Shown here: positions 12,701 through 26,900 of the stretch, piece after piece
How positions within the stretch are numbered: position 1 is the first letter of the stretch
Layout of the letters: each line of letters opens with the position of its first letter
Source of the DNA: Bagarius yarrelli
Taxonomy: Eukaryota > Chordata > Actinopteri > Siluriformes > Sisoridae
Assembly: GCA_005784505.1 (NCBI GenBank)
Contig: VCAZ01000017.1
Coordinates: 186,001 to 250,000 of the forward strand
Length of the DNA: 64,000 nucleotides
Direction of reading: 5' to 3'
The notes under the pieces: generated by a model
Database searches by the model: none
The model's input: only the letters and a program-made list of their open reading frames with translations
Told to the model about the DNA's origin: nothing
Program-made: the position numbers and the translations under genes

Positions 12701-15700
12701 TGGATTTGCCTTTGTCTTTTGCTTCAAAGATACAATTATGATATTTTATGTAGTGTAAAATATAAACATTAATCCTTATTACTCTAAAATTCTCATATTT
12801 GTATCTAAAACTGTAAGAATGGATGGATGGTTAAAAAGATTTTTACACAAAGCTCTTTCTTACCTGCTATAATATTTGTGACAGCCAAATGGAGATTATG
12901 GCCATAGCAACTTAGCCATGGCCAACCAAGTTTGCCCCCTTATCTGTGGTAGTGCAGGACATTTATTTTTTTCATCTAGTTCCCAGTCCGATAAAATACA
13001 CTTAAGAGTTTCTGCTAGATTGTCAGCCGTGTCTTTTTCTCGAGACATTTTGACTCTAGAGTCCAGTCAGCTGTGATGCAATGAACTGTTAAGCTCATGT
13101 ACCGAGTTTGAGCTGGACCACGTCTGTCGTAGCGGAATGAAAAAGTCAGTAATGCAAAACTCACTATGATCAAAAGTTATTGCGATTATTTTACATAACG
13201 GCGGTTGTATTGCACATTTTATTAGGTTTATTATTATAGGGTTAATTTAATAATTGTGACCGCCTTATCTTCATATTATAATACATAACCACCTGCAGTT
13301 TGTAGCTATAACTTGGAAGCTGTAGTTTCGGCCGTCACCATTTGATTGAGATAAGAGTTTAAAAAAAATTAATAGCATTACTGTAAAATTGTTGAACACA
13401 CTTAAAGAATAAATGCACTGTCCGATGCGCTAACGGCACTACATCATTCCAGAAAGGGGCTCTTTAGTGTGCTAAGGTTGCACTAAAGAGGACAGAAGGA
13501 GTATTTCATTGTTATATCTTTGCATAAACCTTTGATCTGCCTGCGTGTATATTTGGATAGCACAACTACTGCATCTAGTGGCTTACATTTTTAAATACCA
13601 AGCACAGCGCACAACAATAACCTATATCTTCATCTGATTCATTTTAGTAACTTAATAATCCAAGCCTCTGTCTCTGGATGTGAAATATTTTCTTACATCA
13701 TTTAGAGCACTGACATGACCAGAGTTTCAATCTAATCTGGCAAACACTATTTGTAGTTCAAGGAGCTTTGTCGTTTCGACCATATATAGCAGATGCAGTA
13801 CACAGTGAAATAAAACATTTCTTCAGGACCCCTTGGTGCTACACAAAACACAGAATTACACGAAACAACAAAGAGCCACTAAACAGAACAAACATAAAGT
13901 GCATGTGTACAACCTGGTGCAAACAGTGCAATTGACAATACAAACATTACAAAGACTGTGCAAAAAAGACAATAGAGAACAGAACATAACGCAGTACAGA
14001 ACATTCAAATAGCGCCAACCAGATTGTAAAATGTGCAGGTAAGACAGGTATGTGCAAGTAAACAGCAATATTGTGCAAATAGCCTTTAAAGTGACTGCGC
14101 CTAACAAAAATTATTTTTTTTTCCGTTTTGTTTCCGTCTACTTGTGTTGAATGTGTGTGTGTGTCTGTGTAAGTTGATGTAGTTCAGTTCTGTGTTGAGC
14201 AGCCTAATGGCTTAAGGTTTTATTTGTTTGCATATGTGTAGATTGAGGTAGATCAGTCCAGTGTGTTGAGCAGCCTGATGGCTTGAGGGAAGAAACTGGT
14301 ACACATTTGGGTTGTGAGGGCCCGAATGCTACGGTATCTTTTTCCATAGGGCAGGAGTGTGAAGAGTGAGTGTGAGGGGTGTGTGGGGTCCTCCAAAATG
14401 CTTTCCGTTATGGAAGAGAGACTCCAATGATCTTCTCACTGTCCTCCGCAGGATCTTACGTTCCGAAACAGTGCAGTTCCCAAACCAGGCAGTGATGCCT
14501 GAGACCCACCACTGTCGTGTCATCAGCAAACTTGACGATGTGATTTGAGCTGTGCATTGCTACACAGTCATGAGTCAGCAGTGTGAACAGCAGTGGGCTG
14601 AGCACGCAGTCCTGCGAGGGCCCCAGTGTTCAGTGTGGAGATGCTGCTATACAAAGCCAAAATCCAGTTGCAGATGGAGGTGTTTAGGCCCAGCAGGCTC
14701 AGCTTCTCGATCAGATGCTGAGGGATGATTATGTTAAATTCTGAACTAAAGTCTATGACAGCATTCGTATGTATGTGTCTTTATTGTCCAGGTGTGTGAG
14801 GGCGTCCATAAAACGGTTCGGACGGTACGCAAACTGTAAGAAGTCCAGTGTGGGGGGCAGCAGGGTCTTAATGTGCCTCATGACGAGCCTTTCGAAGCAT
14901 TTCATCGCGATGGGGTGTAAGTGCAACGGGACAGTAGTCATTGAAGCAGGAGACTTTTTCGGCACAGGGATGATGGTAGCGGTTTTAGGGCACATGGGAA
15001 CGACAGCGATGCACAGGAAAGTGGTGAAGGTGTCATTGAAGATATCTGCTAGTTGTGTTGCACAGTCCCTGAGCACTCTGCCGGGGATGTTGTCTGGTCC
15101 AGCAGACTTCCGTGGGTTAATTTTGCTTAAAGTTCTCCTCACATCAGCCGTGGTTAGACGGAGCACCTGGTCATTGGGAGGAGGGGTGGTCTTCCTCGCT
15201 GCCACGTTGTTCTGCACCTCAAACCGGGTGTAGAAATCGTTCAGCGCATCTGGGAGAGAGGCGTCACTGTTACAAGCAGGTAGAGTTGTCTTGTAGTTAG
15301 TGATTGTCTGGATGCCCTGCCACATGTCTCCGTGGTCGTGGATTTTCTTGCCGTACGCATGCTTTGCCTCTCTGATAGCTCAGAAAGTTTGGCCCAAAGG
15401 TTGTTTTTAGGGCCGACTTGTCCTTTGCCTTGAAGGCGGGGTCCTTGGACTTTTGCAGCGCACGCACTTCTGTGGTTATCCATGGTTTCTGGTTGGAGCG
15501 TGTTGTGATGGTTTTGGAGACAGTCACGTCATCCATGCACTTGTCGATATAGCTGATCACTGATGTCGTGTACTCCTCCAGGTTAAAAGAGTTGCCGTTA
15601 GTTGCAGCCTCCCTAAACATCTGCCAGTCAGTGCACTCAAAACAGTCCTGAAAAGCAGAAGTAGCTGCTGTTGGCCACGTTCTCACCTTTTCAAACCTGT

Positions 15701-17858
15701 TTAGAGCGTCTGACGAGCTATCTGTATACTGGAATTATCATAAGAGAGATGTGGTCTGAGTATTCGAGATAGGGGCGGGGCAATGCTTCGTACGCGCTGT
15801 TGTGTGGATGTTTGTGTATTCAAGATCCAGTTTTTCCCTCTCGTCGCAAAGTCCACATATTGATGTAATTTAGGGAGCACTGTTATGAGATTGGCGTGGT
15901 TGAAATCTCTGGCAATGATAAACAGTCCGTCAGGGTGTGCATTTTGCAGATCCTCTCATCTGATCTTGATACCACATATGATACCACAAAATTAAAAAGA
16001 TCAGATTCCATGCAGTTTGTGGTGTTAACACGGTCAGCAAATTTGCTGACAACAAAGGCTACGTTCACAATACAGGCGAATGTGGCTTAAATCCTATCTT
16101 TTTGCTCTTATGTAACTCAGATCTGGGGCTCATTCGCCTGCAGTGCAAACGGTGCCTTTGTTGTCAGTACATTTACTGCTGATTATATTTTTACTCCCCC
16201 TGCTATGTCAGTGCAACAGTAAAACAAGCACCGCTTCTGTGTTAATAACAACAATTTTGATGCCTAACTAGATGCATGTTATCAAAGCTGTCTGAAGCTC
16301 CTTCAATGCAAGCCTTCATCTCGCATTGCTAAGCAGAAGTCGCAGTTTTAAAAAAAAAATTAACAAAAAAAACTCAGCATTGTATTGTAAGCCTAGGTTT
16401 CTCATGATGCCTATCCCAATCCACCAGTCCATATTATTACTGTTAATGTGTGGTTTTCAAGTTGTGGTATGACTTCTTTTTTGCTTCTGAAGGCTTCATG
16501 GAAAGAATTCTTGGATCAAGTTCACAAAACTTGCTTCTAGACGGCCTTTGCAAAGATTATTCACTGATTTTAGGCTTGTTTTTTGCTGGACATTGCAAAG
16601 TGTTTGTATAGCTATAACTTTAACCAGGACTTGAAAGCGTTATTTCAACGAAGCTTAATCTATTTGCGAAGAGACACCAGTTTTGGGCAACTAGTTTTTT
16701 TAGCTCAGCCCTCGCTTTGTTTGTGGCCTTTGAGTTACAGACTAATATATCATTTTTTGTGTGGATGGGAAAATGACCTTGGTACCAAGAAGCTCAAAAA
16801 TTACAAGCGTTTAGTTATTGCCCACGTGCATTAGTAGCATTTGTTTCATCCTGTCAATTAACCTGACAAAAATGAATGCTGCGGTGCCTTTTGATGTTAG
16901 CATTATGGTTGTTTACTTTAAGTAGGTTAATCACTCTTAAAGGTTTACTGAAATGCCAATTACGGCACAGATTATAATTGCAGTTTGTTGTTATTGCATG
17001 GCAGGGTAATTTAGGCTACATTCACACTGTAAGGCTTAGTGCTCAATTCAGATTTTTTTTTTCCTCAAAGCTGTTCACACTGTTGTTTTAAATGTGGCTA
17101 ATATCAGATTTCCAGTATGAACTGATTACAGTCCTAAACTAGCTTGCATGTGCAAGAGCAAATTTTGTCTGGCACAGCATCACCGGATGAAAAAAATGGG
17201 AAAAAAAAATCTGAATTGAGCACTAAGCCTTACAGTGTTGCCAGATCAGGCCAGAAATAAATGCGTTGGGTGGGTTGATGTAAAATTTAGTGCAGGCATT
17301 AATTTTTAAATGGGCTGGTAATTTTTAAAAAGGCAGCATTCACATGTTGGGTGCCTAAATTAATAAGGTACAGCAAATAATGAGGAGAAACGGGACAAAT
17401 GTTTTTATAATGGCATGTTCTGGAGCAGTGGCTGCCACATCAGTACGGAGGTGCGTGTGGATGCGGAGTCATAGAACTGGTGGGACCATCATTCCAACAA
17501 CTTTAGTCAAATCGATGATACTATTTGTAGTTATGCACCAGTGCAGAATGATAAAGCTTGTCGATCGAAAATGTTGAAGTTGCATGAATTCCAACATAAT
17601 CCTCGACACTGCGGTCTCATTGCAGAACATCTGACCTGTGTCACATTTAATACCACATATGGAAGTGTCACAAATAGGAATTAAAAAAATCTGATTATAT
17701 ATGGTAATTACACAGTCATGTAAAAAGCATATCTGAGTCACATGTGGGCAAAAAGAATGGATTAGGCCACATTTGCTTGCAGTGTAAATGTAGCCTTTAT
17801 TTGCGGTCTCCTGTATTTTGTATAACTTTTAAGAGTAGTGTGGTGTTGCGCTTTTATT

Positions 17859-17889
<31 letters not shown>

Positions 17890-17890
17890 A

Positions 17891-17934
<44 letters not shown>

Positions 17935-20900
17935 TATATGCTTTGCTTATTAACTACATGTGAGGTGTGCACAGGTAGTAAAATTGAATTATACAAAGTA
18001 TGGCCATGCTAGATATGATTGACATCTCACTACTAAAAGTGGTGTTAACTACTGTAAACAACCTTAAAATCTGTTACAGGTAAATAAATCATGGAAGTGA
18101 TCAGTGCATTTGTTCACTGTGATGTTGCTGTTAAAATGACTGACTTGCATTATATTTGCCTCTGCTAGTATATTTCGGAACATTTAAGAAACATTCGTTT
18201 GTGACATTTTGAAAATATATTTTTCAAGGTTCCATAATAAGGAACATAACCAGAAAAGAAACCAAAATCCAATTAAATTGCTCTCACTGGAAATATTTTT
18301 TGAAATGACAACTAAATGGGCAGAGAAACAAAATAAAATAATTCATTTATTAAACTTAAATATTTAGGCATATCACTTTAATACTGAAGATATAAAAAAA
18401 CGAAAGAATACTTGCTGAGTTTCAGTTCATAGCGATCAGCCGACTTCAGATAGCTATAATTTTTGTTACAAGGTATGCAAAAAGAGATTTGGAATGGGCT
18501 TGATATTAGCTGGTATGTGTAATATATAAAACTTCAACATTTGATGGGGTTCCTGGATTGCATTACATATTCTTTAATTTCTAACTTAATATCACGCCCT
18601 GTTTATTTTTAGAAAATATTTAACAAAGCCTAAATAATAAAAATGTAAATAAATTTATTTGCCGGAGTCTTCGGTCTGCTTTGTCCAACTTCTGTCCTGT
18701 AACACTAGGTATATATTTACATGTTTATAAGCTCTGTCGCTTGATGTCAATACGCGTCTGAGTAAAGTGAACACATACGTTGCATATTATCAACGTCAGA
18801 ACACGCTCTGTATAACTAAGAATGAAACGCTACTGCCATCTACTGATGATGTACTAAAGCTGTGATGCATCGTCAGATGCGTTTTCCTGTGTTGCGGACA
18901 ATCATAATAGCCACATCTGTATAAAAATAAAATTTGAATTAAATTTTTTTTTATTACTGGTGCAACTTTACCAGGCAGATGTTTCAGAGGTCACTTTTGA
19001 TTCATAATACCCAACAGAGACTCACAAATAGATCTCGGTTAAAGGTTTTAAAGCATTTTGATGATAATTTTCTGGTATCTGAATGGTTAGGGCTTATAAA
19101 CAGGTGTTTTAATATATGTTGTTAACACATACATTCTCTAAAAATTTGTTTTAAGTTTGTACTGCAAATGTCACATCCAACGCTGGAATTTCTCATTGTT
19201 GTAAATATAATACATAAATATACAATACATTTTCGGTACCCGTATAAGCTGGAAATATATGCCTCGCTGTCTCGCCCAGCCAGTGTTCAGAGCGCAGGTT
19301 TCACTCTCCCTGTAGCCAGGGTCCATTGCACGGTGTGATGCCACGCATTTAACTTTGGCAAAATATTGGAAAAATTTACAAACATAACACACATACGAGT
19401 TACATAACTTTATTGTTACGAACATTACCCAACTCCGCTTCTCCCGACTGCAGATGCAGGTTTTGATGCCACTTTTTGTCAGTTTCTTAGTGAGTCAACA
19501 GCTTGCAAAATCGCCAGCCCGAAGTCTCGGGCTATTTCGTCTTCCGGTTGAGCTATCTCATAGGGAGGAAATAAATAGTTCAATGCTTCCACCATCACCT
19601 GGAGACAATAAGGCAGCTTCTCTTGTCTTCTAAACGGCTAACCGGACAAGACCACGGAAACTTTACTGCAGCATGGGTAACCTACTGGTTTATCTGGTCA
19701 GAGAGAGAACTGGGATAGATTTGGGCAATTATGCTGTACCTAATTTTCAAGCACCAGCAAGTCACTATTAATATGTGGGATATTCAATTCATGTTTAAAT
19801 GCCTGTTAACTGTGTTTAGGGATTATAAGATTTTACTATCCTCAAATGAACAGTGAAATTTTGTGTTGATAAAAATATTTAAAATTCTTAGAGAATGTAT
19901 ATGTTAAAAATTTATTGAAACACGTTTACATTTTTCTAGAGTTCAGGCATCAGAAAAATCTTTGTCTATGCACATGCTTTTTCATTTTAAATGAAGAAAA
20001 TATACATGCGTTACGGACGCGAAAAAAGACTTGAGTTTCTGGGAGTCAACATACTTAAAAATCAGCAAATTTAAATGCACAAGCCAAAAGAAATAATACC
20101 AGTTGCCCATCATAAAACAAAATAGAATAAATAATTTTTCTTTTAAAATTTTGCAATTATGAAAAAAAAACCGTTGTTATGAACGTTACGTCTCTCTGTT
20201 TCGGACATGACTGATCTGAAAAATGGAAAATCAGATGAAAGGCTTTAAAAACTTTCACGTAGACCTAATTGTGGGTCGCTGTTGGGTATTTAAACCAACA
20301 CACAGTGGCCACTGAGACAACTGTATGGTAAATTTTCGCAATTAGGAAAACTGAAATCGAAATCACGTTTTATACGGGCGGCCATTATGAAAGCGCAACA
20401 CAGGAAAACCGATCCGGCGATGTACTGCTACGTTAAAACATCAGCGGTAGGGGCAGTCGTGTTTTATTCTCGGTTATACAGTTTGTATTGACGCTGACAA
20501 TATGCAACGTATGTGTTCACTTTTCTCAGGCGCGTATTAACAGCAACTGTTCATAAAGCTGTAGGAATATATAACTAGTATTACAGTACAGTAGTAAGAC
20601 AATACAAGACTAATTTAACATTTTTATTATTTTATTTTCTGATTCTATTCCCATTAAGGCTTATTCTTTTAATACAGAACCAGCTGCAGTTATAGCTGTA
20701 ACTTGGAAGTTGTAGTTCAGGCTGTCACCATCTAAATAAAATGAAAGTAATGCACAGCGTTTATGTAAAAATGGTGCTGTGCACACTTTAAAGAATAAGT
20801 GCACTGTCCGAAGCATTGCAGTGTTTAGAGTGCGCCTATGAGGTGGTCATGCAACTGAATGTAATTTAAGGTCAGAAATAAAAATGTCTCCATTTTTGGA

Positions 20901-23900
20901 GCCACAATGAACTGAAACTGCATGTTTTCTTTCATTTTTTAAAGTGATATAGGCCTAAATATTAATTTTTATTAAGGGATCGCATTTTTTTTTTGTTGCC
21001 AATTTTAAATGTGTTTCTAATTGTTTCTGGTTATTTTTCTTAATGATTTTGTTTGTTTCCAGTTTTTATTTCTTAAAAGTGAAAAATGTATTTCCAAAAT
21101 GAAAAATTCTTCTTCCTTTTTTTATTGCAATTTTGAGATAAACAGGGTTTTTGCAAAACACAAATATCCATATAATCTGTACGTTAAACAAGACAAACAA
21201 AAAATATCGACATAAACATAGTTATATACAAATAAAAAAGAGGGAAAAAATACATGTATAAAAAGTCAGCATGGCCATAAGAAACAGTACAGTAAACCTC
21301 TCCATTCTAAATTCTGAAAAACCTAGGTTAAAAATTGTTTTACCCGAACATAAATGAGAAAAGGGTCCCATATCTTTTATAGAAGTTGAAAGGTTTGTCT
21401 TTTTAATGCAGTAGAAAGGCTTCATAGGGGATGAGAACTTTTTAGCTATGTTTATCCACTGAATAATTGACGGAGTTTGATGTTATCCAACATATATGCA
21501 TTTGCAAGAACAATACAACAGAATTTGGAGATGATGTAGCCCTTGGAATTTAAAAAAAACTTTTATATCCATGAGATTTAACATTCCCCCTGAATCCACT
21601 AACGCTGGAAACGTTCATGATGCATATATAATATCGTCATTAAAGAGGTAAGCGGGTATGGAGAGGCCATGCCTGAATATCCGTTCTTGAGGGAACAGTT
21701 TGGTATAGCACAGGCTCAATTTCACCTGAGCTGTGGTTACAGCAGTACATGAAGAACTGAAGGTGTTGTGCTGAAAAAACCAGCCGCACCGCCATCGCTA
21801 CATATTGTAAGAATCTACCCATGGCATCACGACAGTAGAATCTTTCTCTAGGGGATGCAGAGTACACCATATCTATCGAGCCATATTCATGCATCATAGT
21901 ATTAAATACTGAGTGTAATATTAAAGTGGTCAGTTTGTTACTAGATTTATCCAGATCTATATTTCAAACCTGATTAAAATTACCCCTTAGTATTACATTA
22001 TAATTGCCAATATTCCTAATAATATTGCAGATTTCTGGAGACATTACATTAGGGGCGTATATATTTATAATAGTATATGTCTGTCCCTCTAGACTCGAGT
22101 CCAGAGCTATCCATCTTCCTTCCTGGTCATTATGTTTTGTTGACTTTAAAGTCTAAGCCTTTCCTGATCAAAATAGCGACACCTCTACTAGTATCAAATG
22201 TGCTTGAGTATACCTGATCACTCCATAAATTTCTCAGATTCCTCAGCACTGAGGTGGGTCTCTTGCAACATAGCTATATCAGATTTGTTTTGCTTGAGAT
22301 ATGTGAGAATCTTCTTACGTTTAATTATATGATTACAACCTATAATATATTCCATGAAATGATTTTTGTGAATACTATATCTCTTAGTTTAAAATAAATA
22401 GAGATTAAACATTATTTTCTCCATCGGCATAACCACACTTGGTGTATGCAATTGTAAAGTCCAACCCAAAACTTGTAACCAATATGTACCCAGTAAGGCA
22501 AAATATCACAACAAAAATGGTCAACCCAACAATTAACAAACGAAAAACTACAGAAGCTAACGCGCCTGCCCCTCCAACCCTCACCAATATTAGAAGGCTG
22601 CATCTTTTTAGCAAGATGCTCCCAGTATATTGACTTACTCCCCAAGTTAACTATGGTAACGATTCATTCTCCTGTGGATGTCTCCCAATTTAGAAATTTC
22701 ACATGTATAACAAGGAACTTATAAGTTAACTTTAGAAAACTAGAATGAGTAGCTAGATATTACTAAAGCATAACGTCCTCTAGTTTAAAATACACTCACT
22801 GTTGTAACTTAACCATATAGGCTTAAGCAATATGCAAGAGAAAAATAAATTCCTTAAATCACCAAAATATAATGTAAAGAGTAGCTCAGATGCAGTCTGT
22901 CCAAATTACCTGCAAACTGCAGGCAGGCCAGACTAAAACGGTCTGACGGTCTCCCAGAATTCAGGCATAATTGGCCAGAGACAATCCTTCGGTTAGTAGA
23001 AATAATCTTTACATGATTTTTTGACAAGGGTTGGTGGACTTGTAAATATCTCAGGCATTCCTTCAGCCAGCATCTCTGAGATGAATACAGTGGGATCCTT
23101 GCCAGTCTCGCTCCCCTCCAGGATGTTCAAGATACACAGATTAGAACGGCAGGACCTGTTCTCCATGTCCTCCAAAGGCTCCATTACCAAGTTGTTTTAA
23201 GCTTTAAGGGCTCTGCTGCCACCAGATTTTCACCAACAATGACTTCTGTTGATGTTAGTCGACTCTGTAAAGAATTTACTGTGTCGTGCAAGGCGTCCAC
23301 CGACATTTGCAAAGGTTTTACTGAATTTCGTATCAGGGCAGCCTCGTTGCTTAGCTAATTCAGAAACTAGTTGTCATTGATAAGTTGTTGGTCATTCCTT
23401 CCACAGTTTGGTTTCCCTCGTGAGACGATGATGTTACCATGCTCGCTAGTTTTACTAATGCAGTATTTTTCTGTTTAGCGTTACTCATTGTGCACAGGTT
23501 AATTGTTTCCTCTTTCTTATGTTTAATCGTATTTATACCGTTTTATAACATAAGATTCACTGCAAAGGTGTATATAACGTGAAACAATCGGGAGACTATC
23601 CACTCTGCCGCTTATCCTTTACATACGTGCACCATTTTATTTTTTAGAAAATAGAGAAAATTTGGTCTGAAAACAAATTTTTTGGTTATTTTTTTTGTGC
23701 GCCAATTTGGACTATCCATGCCCGTTTAAGTAATGAAATTAACATTATTTGTTTTCAAATGTTGTAACAGACCTTTTGCTACAGTGCTACTAAAAGTTCA
23801 ACATCTACCAGTGCTATGTGCAAAGAAAAGTTAGTGTACGGCACTTGTTACTTATTTTAGTTAATACTGTTAATTATGCCTTTTTTTATCTGCCTTCTAG

Positions 23901-26900
23901 GCTGCCATCTTGCAGCAGACCGCTGAATACATCTTCTCTTTAGAGCAGGAAAAGACACGGCTACTGCAGCAAAACACGCAGCTGAAGCGCTTCATCCAGG
24001 TGAGTATTAGCAAATTCTTAACTTCTATTTGTCACATAAAAAAATCGTTAGTAATGAAAGCCTTTAGGCATAATTTGTCACGGTGTGCTGGGGCGGGGGG
24101 GCGGGGTCATGTGATCTGTGTAGCTAAGACAAGGCTGTTGGTGCCAGATGAACGAGACCAGGTTAAGTAAAATTACGTAGAACTTATTAAATGATAATAT
24201 TGCTGTGCCCACTGCTGCCACAGATTCTGTTTTTGCATAACAGGATTGAGACTACGCGCTGCAACGCTGTTTCTGTTGTTCAGAAAGGAAGTGTTGCAAC
24301 TTGCTAAAAAAAAATCTGAGACACGAAGGCCATTACGTGCACACACACGCACTAAATTAACTATGGCAGAGGCACCTAAACTGTGTTTTCTCCAAAGCAG
24401 CCTCTGAGTACACCACAAATGACCAGGGCATTATTATAGATGACTGATCACCTGTTGTAAAATGGTTGCTGCTAAAGGAGTGCCCCTGCAGGATCATCAC
24501 CCAGCTTACATAATACATAATGGAGTGAAATTATGTGGAAAATTACTTAAGGCGGGGGTGTCTGAAGTACGGTCCGTATGCCAAATATCGCAGTGAAAAT
24601 GGAACAGCGCAACTCATTTGAACCATTGCTCACGGACCATTATTAGTTCTGACTAAAGACTGTAGCACTAGCTCAGAACTTTTTTTTTTTTCCCCTTGAC
24701 TTTGTAAGAATTTTGTAATATAGTTAATCAATAGCACATATTTAATTCTTAATGGACAAAACATTTTATTTTTATTAATTTGTGTTGAATTATTACTCAT
24801 ATTTAAAGGCAAAAACTTTTTTTTTTTAATTCGTCACCGTTACTGCAGTCTGTGTAAAGTTGCTTTGAGACAATGTCTATTGTTAAAAGAGCTGTACAAA
24901 AAAATTAAATGAAGCAATGAACTTTTAATATTTTATCATTATTTTGTGCTGTATATTTGGTTACTGAATTTTGTCTGTTTCAAAAGGCAGCACTATGTAT
25001 ATAAAGTATTCGTGATTTTATACACTAGTATGTGAAATTAATAAATGCATAATAATCATAACCATGAAATAGGGCTGAATGATTAATCAGAATCAATTTG
25101 CAATCGCGACTTAAAACGCTGCAATTAGCTAATCGCAAAAGGCTGTGATGTGAATGCGATATAAAAAGTCCCAGAGCAAATGCATGAAGTGCCCTCCTTG
25201 AGTGACAGTAATACCAGCCAATTGAGTGCACACAGATAATGTCCAGATAAACCAGTAGGTTACCCATGCTGCAGCAAAGTTTTCATGGTCTTGTCTGGAT
25301 TATTTCTCAGACTATAATTGCACCAACAAAATCTATAATCATTGCATCCCTAAGAAAGACCAATGTGGTCTTCTGCCTTAGGGTTTACATTTTTTAATTA
25401 AAGGTGCTTTTGTTCTTACCACATTTGTACAGAGCAGTTATTGAAGCCATTCTTCTGCCCTGGACTATCTGGACCAGTTTTTTCCTCCTTGGTTCTTCTC
25501 TTTGAGTAATTGCTGGTCATCAAATGTTTTTTTTTAACAAATTAAACAGTGTTGTCTGGCTTAATTTTTATCCCCATCCCATTCTTTGTAAACAGGAGTT
25601 CAGTGATTCATCTCCAAAGAGAAGGCGGCCAGAGGAGAAGGATGAAGGAATAGGCTCTCCAGAAATAATGGAGGAGGAAAAGGTGGATGACCTGCGAAGG
25701 GAAATGATTGAACTCCGGCAACAACTGGAGAAAGAGCGCTCAGTGCGCATGATGCTGGAGGAACAAGTAAGGGTTGTCTAATATTTGCATGTAAACAGTA
25801 GTAATACCAACCCCTAATGCAAAAATTCTGCATGAAATCAGAAACCAAAAAGTAGGATCTTTAGAATAAGTAAAGTATTTAAAGCTGTGTAAAACTATGC
25901 AGTAGATACTTGTAGTGCTTTTTTTTCCCAGACAATTAAAATAAAAATCTGTGTTTAAAAAGTGTTCTATTTATCTAACCACATTTGGTACAAGGTTTAT
26001 TTGTCAAGTTAGTCAAGTCACCTCATTATAGCGCTTTTTAACAATAGAAATTATCAAAGCAGCTTTACAAAATCAAATCAAAAAGACAATATTAAAACTC
26101 ACTAAAACACAGTGGCAATGAGCCAAAACTCTGGTCACAAAATGGAGAAAAAACTTTGGGGGGAAAAAACAGGCTTAGTCAGGGGGTCAGTTCTCCTCTG
26201 ACCAGACAAACCGGCAGGTTATTCAATGGTGCAGTTTCCGTGGTCTGGATAGCCATCTAAAAGATAAGGTCATTACTGGAAAGCTGCCACTGCAGTTTAT
26301 TTTTCTTTGCCGAGCCACCAACTGGGCTGGATACAGACTGGATTTGGTGGTGATGGTGAGTTCGGAAAAAGAAAGAAACAGACTTATGTTAGAGTAAATG
26401 CCATTCTATTTTAATAGATTGATTTTGGTATTCTACCGGTCTAATATGTTCATACCTCCTGGTTCTAGTAAGAACTCTAGCTGGTGCATTTTGGACCGTG
26501 CAGAGCCAACCACCCAATAGAGGGTTACAATAATCTAATCTTGAGGTCATGAATAAAAATCTCTGTATTGGACTTCGAGAGGGTAGGTCGTAATTTAGAT
26601 TTTTTAATGGTAAAATGCAGTTTTACAAATGCTGGAAATGTGACCCTCGAAAGAAGGATTGCTATTAAAAAGCACACCTAGGTTCCTAACTGACTGACAG
26701 AGCAGCCATCAAGTGTTAGACAGTGATCTAGATAATTACATGCAGAGGCTTTAATTCCAATAATTAACACCCATGTTTTTTTTAGAATTTAGCAATAATA
26801 AATTGTCATCCAGTTTTTTATATTGACTATGCTTTGTTAGTTTTTTTTAAATTGATAAGTTTCGCCAGGCTACAAAGAAATATAGACCCTAGTGTCATTA

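Noticed and set aside
14769..15233. 154-codon open frame on the + strand
   Set aside because: A shadow of the LINE reverse transcriptase on the minus strand at 14753-15325.
16583..16834. 83-codon open frame in TFAP4 intron 2
   Set aside because: No recognised motif, no splice context and no neighbouring exon; likely chance.
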